DNA of 64,000 nucleotides from Reticulitermes speratus (GCA_021186555.1 JAJKFL010000014.1:40697200-40761199), one strand, 5' to 3'. Shown: positions 32,061 through 44,344, counted from the first letter of the stretch. The notes: generated by a model from the sequence alone, not told the origin. Made by a program: numbers and translations.

Positions 32061-35000
32061 CTTCTGTCCTATATAGAGATACTTACTCTTAGCTTCTGTC
32101 CTATGTAGCGATACTTACTCTTAGCTTCTGTCCTATATAGAGATACTTACTCTTAGCTTCTGTCCTATATAGAGACACTTACTCTTAACTTCTGTCCTAT
32201 ATAGAGATACTTACTCTTAGCTTCTGTCCTATATAGAGATACTCACTCTTAGCTTCTGTCCTATATAGAGATATTTAGTCTTAGCATCTGTCCTATATAG
32301 AGATATTTACTCTTAGCTTCCGTCCTATATAAAGATATTTACTCTTAGCTTCCGTCCTATATAGAGATACTTACTCTTAGCTTCTGTCCTATATAGAGAT
32401 AATTACTCTTAGCTTCTGTCCTATATAGAGATATTTACTCTTAGCTTCCGTCCTATATAAAGATATTTACTCTTAGCTTCCGTCCTATATAGAGATACTT
32501 ACTCTTAGCTTCTGTCCTATATAGAGATACTTACTCTTAGCTTCTGTCCTATATAGAGATACTTACTCTTAACTTCTGTCCTATATAGAGATACTCTTAA
32601 CTTCTGTCCTATATAGAGATACTTACTCTTAGCTTCTGTCCTATGTAGCGATACTTACTCTTAGTTCTGTCCTATATAGAGATACTTACTCTTAGCTTCT
32701 GCCCTATATAGAGATACTTTTAACTTCTGTCCTATATAGAGATACTTATTCTTAGCTTCTGTCCTATGTAGCGATACTTACTCTTAGTTCTGTCCTATAT
32801 AGAGATACTTACTCTTAGCTTCTGTCCTATATAGAGATACTTTTAACTTCTGTCCTATATAGGGATACTTACTCTTAGCTTCTGTCCTATATAGAGATAC
32901 TCTTAACTTTTGTCCTATATAGAGATACTCTTAACTTCTGTCCTATATAGAGATACTTACTCTTAGCTTCTGTCCTATATAGAGATACTCTTAGCTTCTG
33001 TCCTATATAGCGATACTTACTCTTAGCTTCTGTCCTATATAGCGATACTTACTCTTAGCTTCTGTCCTATATAGAGATACTCTTAACTTCTGTCCTATAT
33101 AGAGATACTTACTCTTAGCTTCTGTCCTATATAGAGATACTCTTAACTTCTGTCCTATATAGCGATATTTGCTCTTAGCTTCTGTCCTATATAGAGATAC
33201 TTTCTCTTAGCTTCTGTCCTATATAGAGATACTCTTAACTTCTGTCCTATGTAGCGATACTTGCTCTTAGCTTCTGTCCTATATAGAGATACTTACTCTT
33301 AACTTCTGTCCTATATAGAGATACTCTTAACTTCTGTCCTATATAGAGATACTTACTCTTAGCTTCTGTCCTATATAGAGATACTCTTAGCTTCTGTCCT
33401 ATGTAGCGATACTTACTCTTAGCTTCTGGCCTATATAGAGATACTTACTCTTAGCTTCTGTCCTATATAGAGATACTCTTAACTTCTGTCCTATATAGCG
33501 ATACTTACTCTTAGCTTCTGTCCTATATAGAGATACTTACTCTTAGCTTCTGTCCTATATAGAGATACTTACTCTTAACTTCTGTCCTATATAGAGATAC
33601 TCTTAACTTCTGTCCTATATAGAGATACTTACTCTTAGCTTCTGTCCTATATAGAGATACTTATTCTTAGCTTCTGTCCTATGTAGCGATACTTACTCTT
33701 AGTTCTGTCCTATATAGAGATACTTACTCTTAGCTTCTGTCCTATATAGAGATACTTTTAACTTCTGTCCTATATAGGGATACTTACTCTTAGCTTCTGT
33801 CCTATATAGAGATACTCTTAACTTTTGTCCTATATAGAGATACTCTTAACTTCTGTCCTATATAGAGATTCTTACTCTTAGCTTCTGTCCTATATAGAGA
33901 TACTCTTAGCTTCTGTCCTATATAGCGATACTTACTCTTAGCTTCTGTCCTATATAGCGATACTTACTCTTAGCTTCTGTCCTATATAGAGATACTCTTA
34001 ACTTCTGTCCTATATAGAGATACTTACTCTTAGCTTCTGTCCTATATAGAGATACTCTTAACTTCTGTCCTATATAGCGATACTTGCTCTTAGCTTCTGT
34101 CCTATATAGAGATACTTACTCTTAGCTTCTGTCCTATATAGAGATACTCTTAACTTCTGTCCTATATAGCGATACTTGCTCTTAGCTTCTGTCCTATATA
34201 GAGATACTTACTCTTAACTTCTGTCCTATATAGAGATACTCTTAACTTCTGTCCTATATAGAGATACTTACTCTTAGCTTCTGTCCTATATAGAGATATT
34301 CTTAGCTTCTGTCCTATGTAGCGATACTTACTCTTAGCTTCTGGCCTATATAGAGATACTTACTCTTAGCTTCTGTCCTATATAGAGATACTCTTAACTT
34401 CTGTCCTATATAGCGATACTTACTCTTAGCTTCTGTCCTATATAGAGATACTTACTCTTAACTTCTGTCCTATATAGAGATACTCTTAACTTCTGTCCTA
34501 TATAGAGATACTTACTCTTAGCTTCTGTCCTATATAGAGATACTCTTAGCTTCTGTCCTATGTAGCGATACTTACTCTTAGCTTCTGTCCTATATAGAGA
34601 TACTTACTCTTAGCTTCTGTCCTATATAGAGATACTCTTAACTTCTGTCCTATATAGAGATACTCTTAGCTTCTGTCCTATATAGAGATACTTACTCTTA
34701 GCTTCTGTCCTATATAGAGATACTCTTAACTTCTGTCCTATATAGAGATACTCTTAACTTCTGTCCTATATAGAGATACTCTTAGCTTCTGTCCTATATA
34801 GAGATACTTACTCTTAGCTTCTGTCCTATATAGAGATACTCTTAACTTCTGTCCTATATAGAGATACTCTTAGCTTCTGTCCTATGTAGCGATACTTACT
34901 CTTAGCTTCTGTCCTATATAGAGATACTTACTCTTAGCTTCTGTCCTATATAGAGATACTCTTAACTTCTGTCCTATATAGAGATACTCTTAGCTTCTGT

Positions 35001-35313
35001 CCTATATAGAGATACTTACTCTTAGCTTCTGTCCTATATAGAGATACTTACTCTTAGCTTCTGTCCTATATAGAGATACTCTTAGCTTCTGTCCTATGTA
35101 GCGATACTTACTCTTAGCTTCTGTCCTATATAGAGATACTTACTCTTAGCTTCTGTCCTATATAGAGATACTCTTAACTTCTGTCCTATATAGAGATACT
35201 CTTAGCTTCTGTCCTATATAGAGATACTTACTCTTAGCTTCTGTCCTATATAGAGATACTCTTAACTTCTGTCCTATATAGAGATACTCTTAGCTTCTGT
35301 CCTATATAGAGAT
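32061..35313. repeat. 28/32-bp tandem array, about 3.25 kb
   Basis: Long unit CTTCTGTCCTATATAGAGAT then ACTTACTCTTAG (32 bp); short form lacks part of ACTTACTC (28 bp). Variants (TGTAGCGAT, TCTGGCC, AACTTTTGTCC, AGGGATAC) recur 915 bp apart, showing a higher-order block. Short units dominate the right half. Confidence 0.95.
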
Positions 35314-35599
35314 TTTTAATAAATGTCTTCAGGCGGAAGTAAATAAGACTGCGGTCTTCTGGGTGACGACACTTTCAGTTTCATGGTTGACTACTAACGT
35401 TGAGGGAACGTATTGCGTCCGTTTTCAGGGCAGAAATTTAAGAAGAGAAAGGAAGCAGATTGACCTGATACAATGGTAACCATCTACGAAATACACTGTC
35501 CTTACCCAGAAACCCGCAGTATTATTTACTTATATTCATTAGCTTAACTGCTTATTTTTAAAGTTACATATATTGGCTAGTTTAGATTTGTAGGATATA

Positions 35600-35836
35600 C
35601 ACCAAGCCCTTGTTTTACGTCCTTTGTTTTAGGCCTTTTTGCTTTAACGCCCCTTCCAAATTTACATCGCTTTTTAATTTGCGCTCTCTCATTTTCGGTT
35701 TAACGCCCTTTAGCTGGCTACTTTCCATTACGCTAACTTCGCACTTCTCATGGGAATATTATTTTTTATTTACACCTTTCTGATTTATGCCCACTTCTTC
35801 AGGAACGCAAGTGGGGCGTAAAACAAGGGTTAGTTG
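35600..35836. mobile_element. Short TA-type MITE, CCTTGTTTTACG ends
   Basis: Ends CACCAAGCCCTTGTTTTACG and inverted CGTAAAACAAGGGTTAGTTG, with TA at 35598-35599 and 35837-35838. 237 bp, AT-rich, non-coding. Confidence 0.75.
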
Positions 35837-35838
35837 TA

Positions 35839-37010
35839 TTTACTTGTTTTACACTTACAACTTAATTTAATAATCAGAATATTTGGAACGATGTCTATCT
35901 CTTTCATTGTGTTTCCAAAATTCGCCTAATTAGCTAATGAATTCGCAGTAAGTCATTTAATCGGATGCTATTTATGGGTAATTTGGTGTGTAATGGCAAA
36001 GATTTGGGATACTTGATTTAATGAAGAAGGTCTTATGGTAATTTGGTTTTTATGGTAGAAATATGTTTTCTGCACCCAATTCACCGCCAGTTGTTATAGA
36101 TGTATGGTTTTGGCGCGAGGAGAGTGCATTGTGTCAGATAATATTACAGATATTTTATGCTATTCATACCGTGCACAGTCCATGTGGAATTTGTGGTGGA
36201 CAAAGTGGCACTGGGACAGGTTTTCCCCCCGACTACTTCTGTTTTCCCATGTCAATTTCATTCCACCGGTGCTCCATTACAAGGAAAACGGAAAAAAAAC
36301 TGCTCATCTTCATCACAGGGTTGCACAATAAGCCTCAAGGCTGCGGTGTGTCCGTAGCATCTGCTGCGAGGCCCTTCACCACACAAAATTACCTAACCAC
36401 ACAGCTCAGACCACTGTAACATTAGGACATTACTGCTTACCCCATGGATATCTCTAACGTTTATGACTTATGTTTTTATACCTGTTGTACACTTACTGTA
36501 TAGAGAGTCCAGCAGAGAATCTACAGACAGTTTGTTGAGTTCCGTACAATGATTTTAAGTTATCAAATTCTTGAAAATGACAAATAATAAGTATTATTAT
36601 TTTTTGGACAGTGTTTGTAATATTTCTTCTTTTAATTTACAACATTCCTCAAACTGGATCTTTTTCCACCATCAGGTGTAAGGGTGGAAATATTTATGCT
36701 CGGCTATGTCCGCCAGATACAGTTGGTCTTCGCGTCTAGAGCTTATGTAACTTTATTCTTAAAATAAAACTCAAGACGATAGACAAACAATATATCTGCT
36801 GGGGGAAACAGGGCTAAATTTATATTCGATAAAATAGTAAAGGTTTTGTGGTATGTAGCAATTTGAACTCTATATGAAGAGGGCTATCTTAAATTGCTTC
36901 AGTACGTCACCGCCTGCCTCAAGTGTTAAAACGAAGTAACACGATCGCGGTGAATATAGCAGTCTTAAATAGCATTAAAAATATCCAAGATATATAACTA
37001 CAGGCACATC
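35839..37010. other. No gene; family E copy 3 at about 36150-36330
   Basis: GTGGACAAAGTGGCACTGGG and CAGGTTTTCCCCCC mark family E. The 118-codon frame at 36063-36419 overlaps this repeat and is not a gene. Confidence 0.45.
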
Positions 37011-37400
37011 TTCATTCTGCAGTCTGTCTTACGACAGGTCCGTAGCCTCTTCATTCTGCAGTCTGTCTTACGACAGGTCCGTAGCCTCTTCATTCTGCAG
37101 TCTGTCTTACGACAGGTCCGTAGCCTCTTCATTCTGCAGTCTGTCTTACGACAGGTCCGTAGCCTCTTCATTCTGCAGTCTGTCTTACGACAGGTCCGTA
37201 GCCTCTTCATTCTGCAGTCTGTCTTACGACAGGTCCGTAGCCTCTTCATTCTGCAGTCTGTCTTACGACAGGTCCGTAGCCTCTTCATTCTGCAGTCTGT
37301 CTTACGACAGGTCCGTAGCCTCTTCATTCTGCAGTCTGTCTTACGACAGGTCCGTAGCCTCTTCATTCTGCAGTCTGTCTTACTACAGGTCCGTAGCCTC
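37011..37400 (-). repeat. LINE 3' tail: exactly ten 39-bp units
   Basis: Ten copies of TTCATTCTGCAGTCTGTCTT plus ACGACAGGTCCGTAGCCTC. Nearly all units read CTGCAGTC, whereas the 25.8-kb array reads mostly CTGTAGTC. Same copy number at both loci. Confidence 0.95.
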
Positions 37401-37797
37401 TTCCATAGCCAGTTTTCCACAGGGTGCGATCTAGTGCTTCCTCTTTCAATTTCCAGTATCTTCTCTTTTCCTTAAGGTCATCCAGTAGCTGCTTACGTCT
37501 TCTCCCTCGTCTTCCCGTCATTTCTATCTTTCCCTCTAACTCTCCTTCAATCACATGTTTCAGAAGGCAGTTTCTACACAAGATGTGACCAATCCAGTTA
37601 GCCTTTCTTCTTTTTATTGTATGTACGATATTCCTCTCCTCCTTCACTCTGTGTAATACTTCTTCATTTCTCACACGATCGGTCCAACTGATCTTCTCCA
37701 TTCTTCTCCAGCACCACATTTCAAAACTTTCCAGATACTTCTGATCAACTTTCCCAAGTGTCCACGTTTCAGCACCACACAAAGCTATGCTCCAAAT
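37401..37797 (-). pseudogene. LINE C-terminus joined to ten-unit tail
   Basis: Minus strand open frame from CGAETWTLGKVDQ through RRKANWIGHILC and GRRGRRRKQLLDDL to GYGRGYGPVV (frame continues to 37363). About 97% similar by eye to 4148-4633. 5'-truncated near 37797; no stops. Confidence 0.8.
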
Positions 37798-37800
37798 AGA

Positions 37801-38529
37801 TACAGTACTTTTTGAAATAAGAGTATATAAAACACTATTTTTATGCTAATTATGTTGTACATATTTTATGCTGTGACTGTGTCCTGAATTGTAAACCTTT
37901 AGACTGCAACGTGTTTAACCTTAAATATCTCCGCGATGTTGATCAGTATTGATCGAAATATGTAAATTAAATAATATTAAAACTGGCACGTGTATTGCGA
38001 TTGCTTTTTTCTAATATGGAAATATTATATTTGATATTGACCGATATTCTTAGAGACAAATTAACTATATTTCAAACCTCAGGTAGATATTTCCATCCCA
38101 ACCTCAGGTTAAAGAAGATACATTAGACCAGTTCGGGTTTCAGTAATTAAGGTTTCTTACGTGGGATTAGTTCCAGTGTAATGGGCTCGGGAATTGCTTG
38201 CGAATGGTGGCAGGCTACTGAACGCTGCCTGTAACGCAAGTGGTACTGTCCGTGACTGGTGAGAACAGTTTACCCTTGATAGCGTGGATAGGATCTCTTA
38301 TTTCCGTGCTAATTTTGCGCAGAAAACACATAGTTTGTGTCAAAAACGTCCCTGTCACAGCATCTATCACTTTACACTGATCGCTGTTTGTTATCTGTTC
38401 GGTTTATAGCAAGCTTAATGTCAAAATCGTGCACAAATCTAGCCATATAGAACAACATAAAAATGAGAGTATTAAGTCGCACACACAACACACAACTGCA
38501 TTTCAGTCCAATACATTTTTAACTGCAAT
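37801..38529. other. No gene seen
   Basis: AT-rich sequence with no recognised element. Confidence 0.4.
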
Positions 38530-38540
38530 ACATCACTTAT

Positions 38541-38826
38541 AAATGTAAAGTTCTACCTAGAACGGGCCATGAAGGTCCAGAGGGAGAGTAGAGGTTTAGC
38601 TTTACTCCTTCTTTAACCCCGGCAGTAGATGAGGGTAGGTGGTAAACTCCACGCCTCGGCCGCTTTATCCCCGGGAAAGAGACCCGGTACCCATTGTACA
38701 GAGGCTGTGTGAGCTTCAGGGCTGGTCTGGACGGCTGCGGAAAATATCGCCCCCGCCGGGATTCGAACCCCGGACCGTCCAGCCCGTAGCGAGTCGCTAT
38801 ACCGACTACGCTATCCTGGCCCACAC
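38541..38826 (-). mobile_element. SINE-C copy 5, full length
   Basis: Minus strand head GGCCAGGATAGCGTAGTCGG, B box GGGGTTCGAATCCC, 3' end GGCCCGTTCTAGGTAGAA. Perfect 11-bp duplication ACATCACTTAT at 38530-38540 and 38827-38837. Best reference copy for SINE-C here. Confidence 0.9.
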
Positions 38827-39144
38827 ACATCACTTATTAATCGTAAAAAATCTAACCGTCTATTTTCCCCTCTTCGCAATTTAAAAAATGTTCTCTTGAG
38901 TTGACAACAGTAGGAACCAGGCCAATGGGCTGCCTGGTAGGACACGCACCGCTGATTGCTGGAGCCCTCTGAAGTTCCAGCAGCCGACTTGCTGGCAAGT
39001 GAAGATGGTGGCACCGCTTAAGCCAGTATATGCCAACTACGGACCGAGAGATTTGGTATGCCTCTGTAGCTCTCAAGAGGTTAGTTCAGTTTGTAACACA
39101 AAAAGTTGCCCCCTTTTACTCTATGACGGCGTATGCGGGGAGGA

Positions 39145-39530
39145 ATAGTTTAGGTCCTCTCATTCTAACCTTGGCAACAGATGGAGGTGATTGGCCAGCC
39201 TCACGCCCCGGCTGCTTTACCCCCAGGAAAAGAACCCCTGGTATGCATTGAAAAGGGGCCTGGTTGGGTCCACAGCTGATTTGAAATTATAAAGAAGAGA
39301 AAAATATCTCCGCTGCTGGGAACTGAATCCCGGATCATCCAACCCTTGACCTAGTCACTATATAGAAAACGTTAACCCTTCTCCTGAGATAAAGGCGTTC
39401 GTGTCCACCTCATGAAGACACACAAAGAGAGTGGAAATACAGCTTCACACATTCTTAACTTCGGCACTAGATGGAGGTGAGAGGTCAGCCTCACGCACCG
39501 GCCGCTTTGCCTGCGGGGAAACAGCTGTCG
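39145..39530 (-). mobile_element. SINE-C-like copies 6 and 7, decayed
   Basis: 39145-39365 retains AACAGATGGAGGTGATTGGC, CCCCGGCTGCTTTACCCCC and GGGAACTGAATCCCGGA. 39425-39530 repeats the 3' half (GGCACTAGATGGAGGTGAG, CACCGGCCGCTTTGCC). Same orientation, diverged. Confidence 0.5.
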
Positions 39531-40238
39531 ATTCACATCGAATAAGAGGAGACAATGTGGACATTTTAGAGAAAGGGACACCTCTTGTCCCTGCTTGGAT
39601 TATCGTCAAAGTAGATATTTTGCTGACATAGACGTTTCAGAGAGCCGCTAGATGCATCTCCCCAGATAAACCATCATAATCCTGTAGGATACATTGCAGT
39701 TTGTACTGGGCTAAGTCGTTCCAAGGCGTTAATGTAGTAATACTCGCATTCCCATGATCCGAAACGGAAGCCACGCCCAAAGCCGATCTCCACTATTTAT
39801 AGATCCCAGCAAATATCTGAGCCTAACCATTCTTGATGAGACAACAAAGGGCACGGAGATGCTTAATTTCCCTTCACTTGAATTCAACATAACACTGTGC
39901 TGTGACACACGGTTTATCCGGTTTGGAATGGAAATGTAGAGAGCCCGGTTCGCAGAATACGTGCGAATACTGAGGGTTAGACTGAATTCTATGAACTGTG
40001 TGCGTGTTGTTGAGTTACACGTCACCGTCAACTATGTAAATGTTTGAGTATTGCACAACAATGCTTTTATGGCAAATTGATGTCACCGGCAACAATAAAA
40101 ACGGACGTGGGTCTTCATGTAAAGTGCCAGATGCTGAATTGAAACAAAATAATTTCGTTTGCTTATGGCCTTCTTTAAGACGTACAATTTGGCTAAGCAG
40201 ATCGTAATGACAGGTAAGTCGTTGTGCGCAGTTTATCG
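39531..40238. other. No gene seen
   Basis: No recognised element or coding motif. Confidence 0.4.
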
Positions 40239-40608
40239 GGTTTTTATGCGCTTTCGAAAAATTGCGAAAAGTGACTATTAGCTTCGTCACGTCTGTCTGT
40301 CCGTCCGCCCACATTGAACAACTCGGCTCCCACTGGACGAGTTTTCATAAAATATGATATTTGAGTATTTTTCGAAAATCTGCCGACAATAAAATCTGAC
40401 AACAATAACGGTCCTTTACACGAAGACCTATGTACATATATGATAACATCTCGCTGAATTATTCTTAGAATGAGAAATATTTCAGACGGAATTTGTAGAG
40501 AAAATAAAAAAACACATTTTATGTTCAATAGCTGTTTCTGAAAATCGTGCCGTTTATGAGATAATGTGGAAAAATATGGTAGAGCGGGACAGGCCACAGA
40601 TGACAAGA
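40239..40608 (+). repeat. Dispersed repeat family G, copy 2
   Basis: Parallel to 31348-31770 (GCTTTCGAAAAATTGCGAAA, GAAGACCTATGTACAT, ATCTCGCTGAATTATTC, AAAATCGTGCCGTTTATGAG), but with no satellite beside it. Confidence 0.7.
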
Positions 40609-40686
40609 AATTCCCCGCGTTTTATGGAACCCGAAGGTTCATTACCGCACTCACAAGAGCCCGCCACGTGTCCCTATCCTGAGCAC
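40609..40686 (-). pseudogene. LINE 3' scrap ((TTAG)n-tail family)
   Basis: TTTTATGGAACCCGAAGGTT and CGTGTCCCTATCCTGAG match the MNLRVP terminus region of 17508-18090. Confidence 0.65.
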
Positions 40687-41358
40687 AAAATAAATATTTT
40701 TATATAATTCAGATTAATCGTAGTTGTTAAACCTTAGATGTTAAATTAAGTAAGTGGCTACCACTGTGGTTAAAACAGTGTAAAGTGTTATGTTGGACCA
40801 ACATCTAGCACTGTTTCTTTTACGTTTGGAGCAAAAGGTCTGCTAGAATTATGGACTGAGACCACGGACACAGAAGGGTTTTGCGTGACAGTGGGAATCC
40901 TTACTGTCATACAAACTTTGAACTGCCATATGGAGATGGTGCATATCCGCGAGGTAGGAAATTAACAGGAGAAGAGCTGCAAGAATTGAATTGTGATTCA
41001 GCAGGGACTTCCTTGAATTAACGTTGAATCTGCACGGCTACTATTGTCCTCGCTCCCACAGTGTGCCTCACAAACACCTCGTCTGTCCCTTAACATTTCA
41101 CTTCGAAACAGAACAATCAGCAGTCACGGGAACCTTATGGGTTTGTCAGCTGCGTCATGGCTGGGTCGATGTCGAAAGTTTCGGACACTTTCTCTGTTGC
41201 CATCATCAGGTTCGGTGTGGTGAAGGAGTTACACATACAACATAACAAATTCTGTGTAAAATTTATATTAGTCTCACCGTGCATTTTTATGATTCTCTGT
41301 TTAAAACACCAACAAAATGCTCTTCACTTTCAGTGTATTATTTTTGAATCATCCCCTA
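40687..41358. other. No gene; hammerhead-like remnant near 41165-41220
   Basis: Minus strand CCTGATGATGGCAAC...TGTCCGAAACTTTCG near 41180-41215 resembles the motif but stems I and III are lost. No genes. Confidence 0.35.
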
Positions 41359-41360
41359 TA

Positions 41361-41937
41361 CAGGGCATACACAAAAGAATGGTGCGGTTTCAAAAGTGAA
41401 TAAAAAATGTATTTCTCACCTTACACGGGCACAACATACACCAACAGCGGCGGCAACTGTCCAAGTTTCTCATTTGGTAATTACAATCCTTCAATGTGTG
41501 CACCCTGGGTCACACGACACACATCCACACGGTAATCAAACTCATCCCAGACCCGGTGTAGCATGTCCGCTGTAATGGCCTGCAGTCCATGCGTTATCCG
41601 ATCACGAATTTCATGGATGGACGTGGGCAATGGTGGTACATAAACGCTGTCTTTAACGAACACCCAAAGAAAGAAACCGTGCACGAAACTCACGCTGCAC
41701 TGTAATCACAGATCTGGACACCTCAAAACGGAGCACACAGAAAGCCTTCTCCTGCTGCAACGCCATCTTTGAAACTGGCCCCGCGGCCACGCAGTAAGCA
41801 AGAGAAGCGAACTGCTGGTAGCGCATGAGAAACTTGGACAGTTGCCGCCGCTGACGGTGTATGTTGTGCCCGTGTAATGTGAGACATAAATTTGTTATTC
41901 ACTTTTGAAACCGCACCATTCTTTTGTGTATGCCCTG
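41361..41937 (-). mobile_element. Tc1/mariner-superfamily deletion derivative 1
   Basis: TA at 41359-41360 and 41938-41939. Terminal inverted repeats of about 113 bp (CAGGGCATACACAAAAGAAT...), 41361-41473 and 41825-41937, with a handful of mismatches. Internal sequence joins the start and the end of a transposase gene. 577 bp, non-autonomous. Confidence 0.9.
41481..41766 (-). pseudogene. Internally deleted Tc1/mariner-like transposase
   Basis: ATG at 41766 reads MALQQEKAFCVLRFEVSRS then QREFRAR, the usual N-terminus, then jumps to FFLWVFVKDSVYVPPLP in another frame, ending VDVCRVTQGAHIEGL near 41481. The first frame stops after 37 codons. The whole catalytic core except the last part is gone. 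Confidence 0.8.
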
Positions 41938-42200
41938 TATATGTTTCGGTCTTATGTAAGGTCATCTTCAGCTACCTAAGCACTAACCATAAAGATAGCC
42001 AGGCAGTACACACCGCAGCATGAGACAAGACGACATAAAAAGCAGGACATAATTACTAAATGACCATCCTGGAAAAGGACCGTTTTGGAGGAAGCAGGAA
42101 AATGTGGCAAAACATGGAGTGAGGTTAAGAGGCTGGCTAGCAACAGAGTCAGATTGAGGTGCTCCACACATGCCCTATGTTCCTAATGGAACGAAAGGAT
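41938..42200. other. No gene; decayed hammerhead-like motif at 41940-41985
   Basis: Minus strand AGCTGAAGATGACCTTACAT...AAGACCGAAACATATA has core words, but the GT and stem I are lost. The TA element inserted beside it. Confidence 0.4.
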
Positions 42201-42201
42201 A

Positions 42202-42247
<46 letters not shown>

Positions 42248-42294
42248 GCTACTACTACTGCTACTACTACTGCTACTACTACTACTACTACTAC
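42202..42294. repeat. (CTA)n microsatellite
   Basis: About 31 trinucleotides with three CTG interruptions. Confidence 0.97.
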
Positions 42295-42591
42295 AGCGAT
42301 TTAATGAACTCCTTCTTCTGCGATATGACAGTGTATTTATTGGTGATATGTTATCGACGTTTCAGAAGGGCTTGCTGCCTCCATTTTTAAAATAGCCAGA
42401 TAAGTCTTCGTCCTGGACTTTGATTATTTTCAATATGGAGACAGCAAGACCCTCCGAAGAAATAAGAAACAAACAGACGTAAACTAGACGACTATTCTTG
42501 CAGGCGAAGTTTGTATGTAGACAGAAGTAATTAGTAAAATTTCGTAGAATTTGTTTTCAAAAAATGAATGAATTTGGTAATTAAAACTGAG

Positions 42592-42975
42592 TGGCTTGCT
42601 GGTACCGACTGCCTGCGAGCGGCAAGGAAGACACGTTGATGGCTTGCTGGTACCGACTGCCTGCGAGCGGCAAGGAAGACACGTTGATGGCTTGCTGGTA
42701 CCGACTGCCTGCGAGCGGCAAGGAAGACACGTTGATGGCTTGCTGGTACCGACTGCCTGCGAGCGGCAAGGAAGACACGTTGATGGCTTGCTGGTACCGA
42801 CTGCCTGCGAGCGGCAAGGAAGACACGTTGATGGCTTGCTGGTACCGACTGCCTGCGAGCGGCAAGGAAGACACGTTAATGGCTTGCTGGTACCGACTGC
42901 CTGCGAGCGGCAAGGAAGACACGTTGATGGCTTGCTGGTACCGACTGCCTGCGAGCGGCAAGGAAGACACGTTGA
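42592..42975. repeat. 48-bp tandem array, exactly 8 copies
   Basis: TGGCTTGCTGGTACCGACTG through GAAGACACGTTGA; 384 bp equals 8 x 48, with one G-to-A change in the sixth unit. Because 48 is divisible by 3, three overlapping frames stay open (e.g. ACWYRLPASGKEDTL on plus). No evidence of translation. Confidence 0.97.
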
Positions 42976-43440
42976 AAGTATTTTATTAGTAATGAAACTG
43001 CTTCCTGGATTTGATATTAATTGAATGGACTGGCGTCGATATATTTCGATTATTGCTTTTTTTTAAATTTTTTTCTGCTCCACTGTAAGTAAAACACGGC
43101 ACTCATACTTTCACATGACAAATTTCTCTGAAGTCGTAATTTATAGGCATTAATTTCACTCATGTAATAAAGTTTAATTATAAATTACAACAAGAAAAAT
43201 ATGTTCTAAATTGGCAATGACCTTCTGAAGACTAGGAGAGAGAAGAGGCAAGAGGAAGGAGCATTGGGAGGCATTAAATTTATTATTATTACTTGGAAAA
43301 CAGAAAATTTACTGCTTTGAACCTTCCTAGGTAGTGCCCGCTCATCCTTATGGTAAAGGTAGACTGTAGGCAAGGGTTTGAGAAGTAACGAAGGTAGTCT
43401 GATGGGAAGTGGACTGCTGCGAATATGCAGCGGACGAAAG
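42976..43440. other. No gene seen
   Basis: AT-rich, no recognised element. Confidence 0.4.
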
Positions 43441-43680
43441 AAGTTGGTAATTTAGGCTAAAGTTTTGCTTTTGTAGGGCAGGATTGTGACAAAGTTTAGA
43501 ATATTTTGGGAGGGCTGCATGAGAATTTGCAGTGCAACTTGGGATTTTGTGTACCAACTCAGAATTTGCTCCAGGACCGAGGAAACCCACAAAAAACCTT
43601 GGTCAATTTGGCCGGTCGCAGGACCTTCCGGTTCCATACTGACTTCTAACCTGCAGTCCGGCTTTCAAATACAGTTGCTT
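43441..43680 (+). repeat. Dispersed repeat family F, copy 2
   Basis: Shares TTTGGCCGGTCGCAGGACC, TACTGACTTCTAAC and GTCCGGC with 15830-15990, and GGGAGGG upstream. Confidence 0.55.
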
Positions 43681-44160
43681 TATTTAGTAAAAACTTACAA
43701 ATGTGTTTTACAAATATTTTCATGATTGTTCCTTTGGTCGTGTAACAAACAGTTTGATTATGCCATTTATATAAAAACTTTTTCCCTCTACAATTGCAAT
43801 TTCTTGGATCACTGTCTCTTCCTCTTCTGTTTCCTGAGCATATCGACTTCGCCCGTGTGACCGCCTATGTACTGAAACTCTTGGATGCCCTCAGAATTCC
43901 GTCAGGACCTGAAACGAAATATTGAACATGCTGTGTAACACTTATCGGTGAAATGTCGAGTTAAATACGACAGCGCTTTCCGTTGTACGAGGTCCATTGT
44001 CGAGCTGAAAACGACATGTTATTTTACAGTGTTTTTTTTGTGGTTTCCCTAACTCCTCTTATTTAGTAACTGCTTTTGAACTCTGAATATTAGATATTTT
44101 CTGTAAAACTAATTTGGAAGTGACTGTTGGAATTGAGAATAATAATTTGGAATGCAAAAG
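43681..44160. other. No gene seen
   Basis: No recognised element. Confidence 0.4.
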
Positions 44161-44237
44161 ATTATAAGTACTTAGTCTTATTCCGACAAATGTACACTTT
44201 ATTATCTCCTATTTAATACATGCTTATGTCAATAAAT

Positions 44238-44278
44238 AGTCAACATGTTTCGAACTGTATCAGTTAATCTTCAGGACT
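44238..44278 (-). ncRNA. Hammerhead-like ribozyme motif H4a
   Basis: Minus strand: AGTC, CTGAAGA, TT, stem II AACTG/CAGTT, C, GAAAC, AT, GT, T (position 17), GACT. Stem I AGTC/GACT 4 bp. Stem I and II sequences differ from H1 and H3 but still pair. Confidence 0.6.
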
Positions 44279-44344
44279 CTTTATCATTACACCAGCTATA
44301 TGGTACTCATTAAAATATATAAAATAACTGGTGTACTGATAAAG

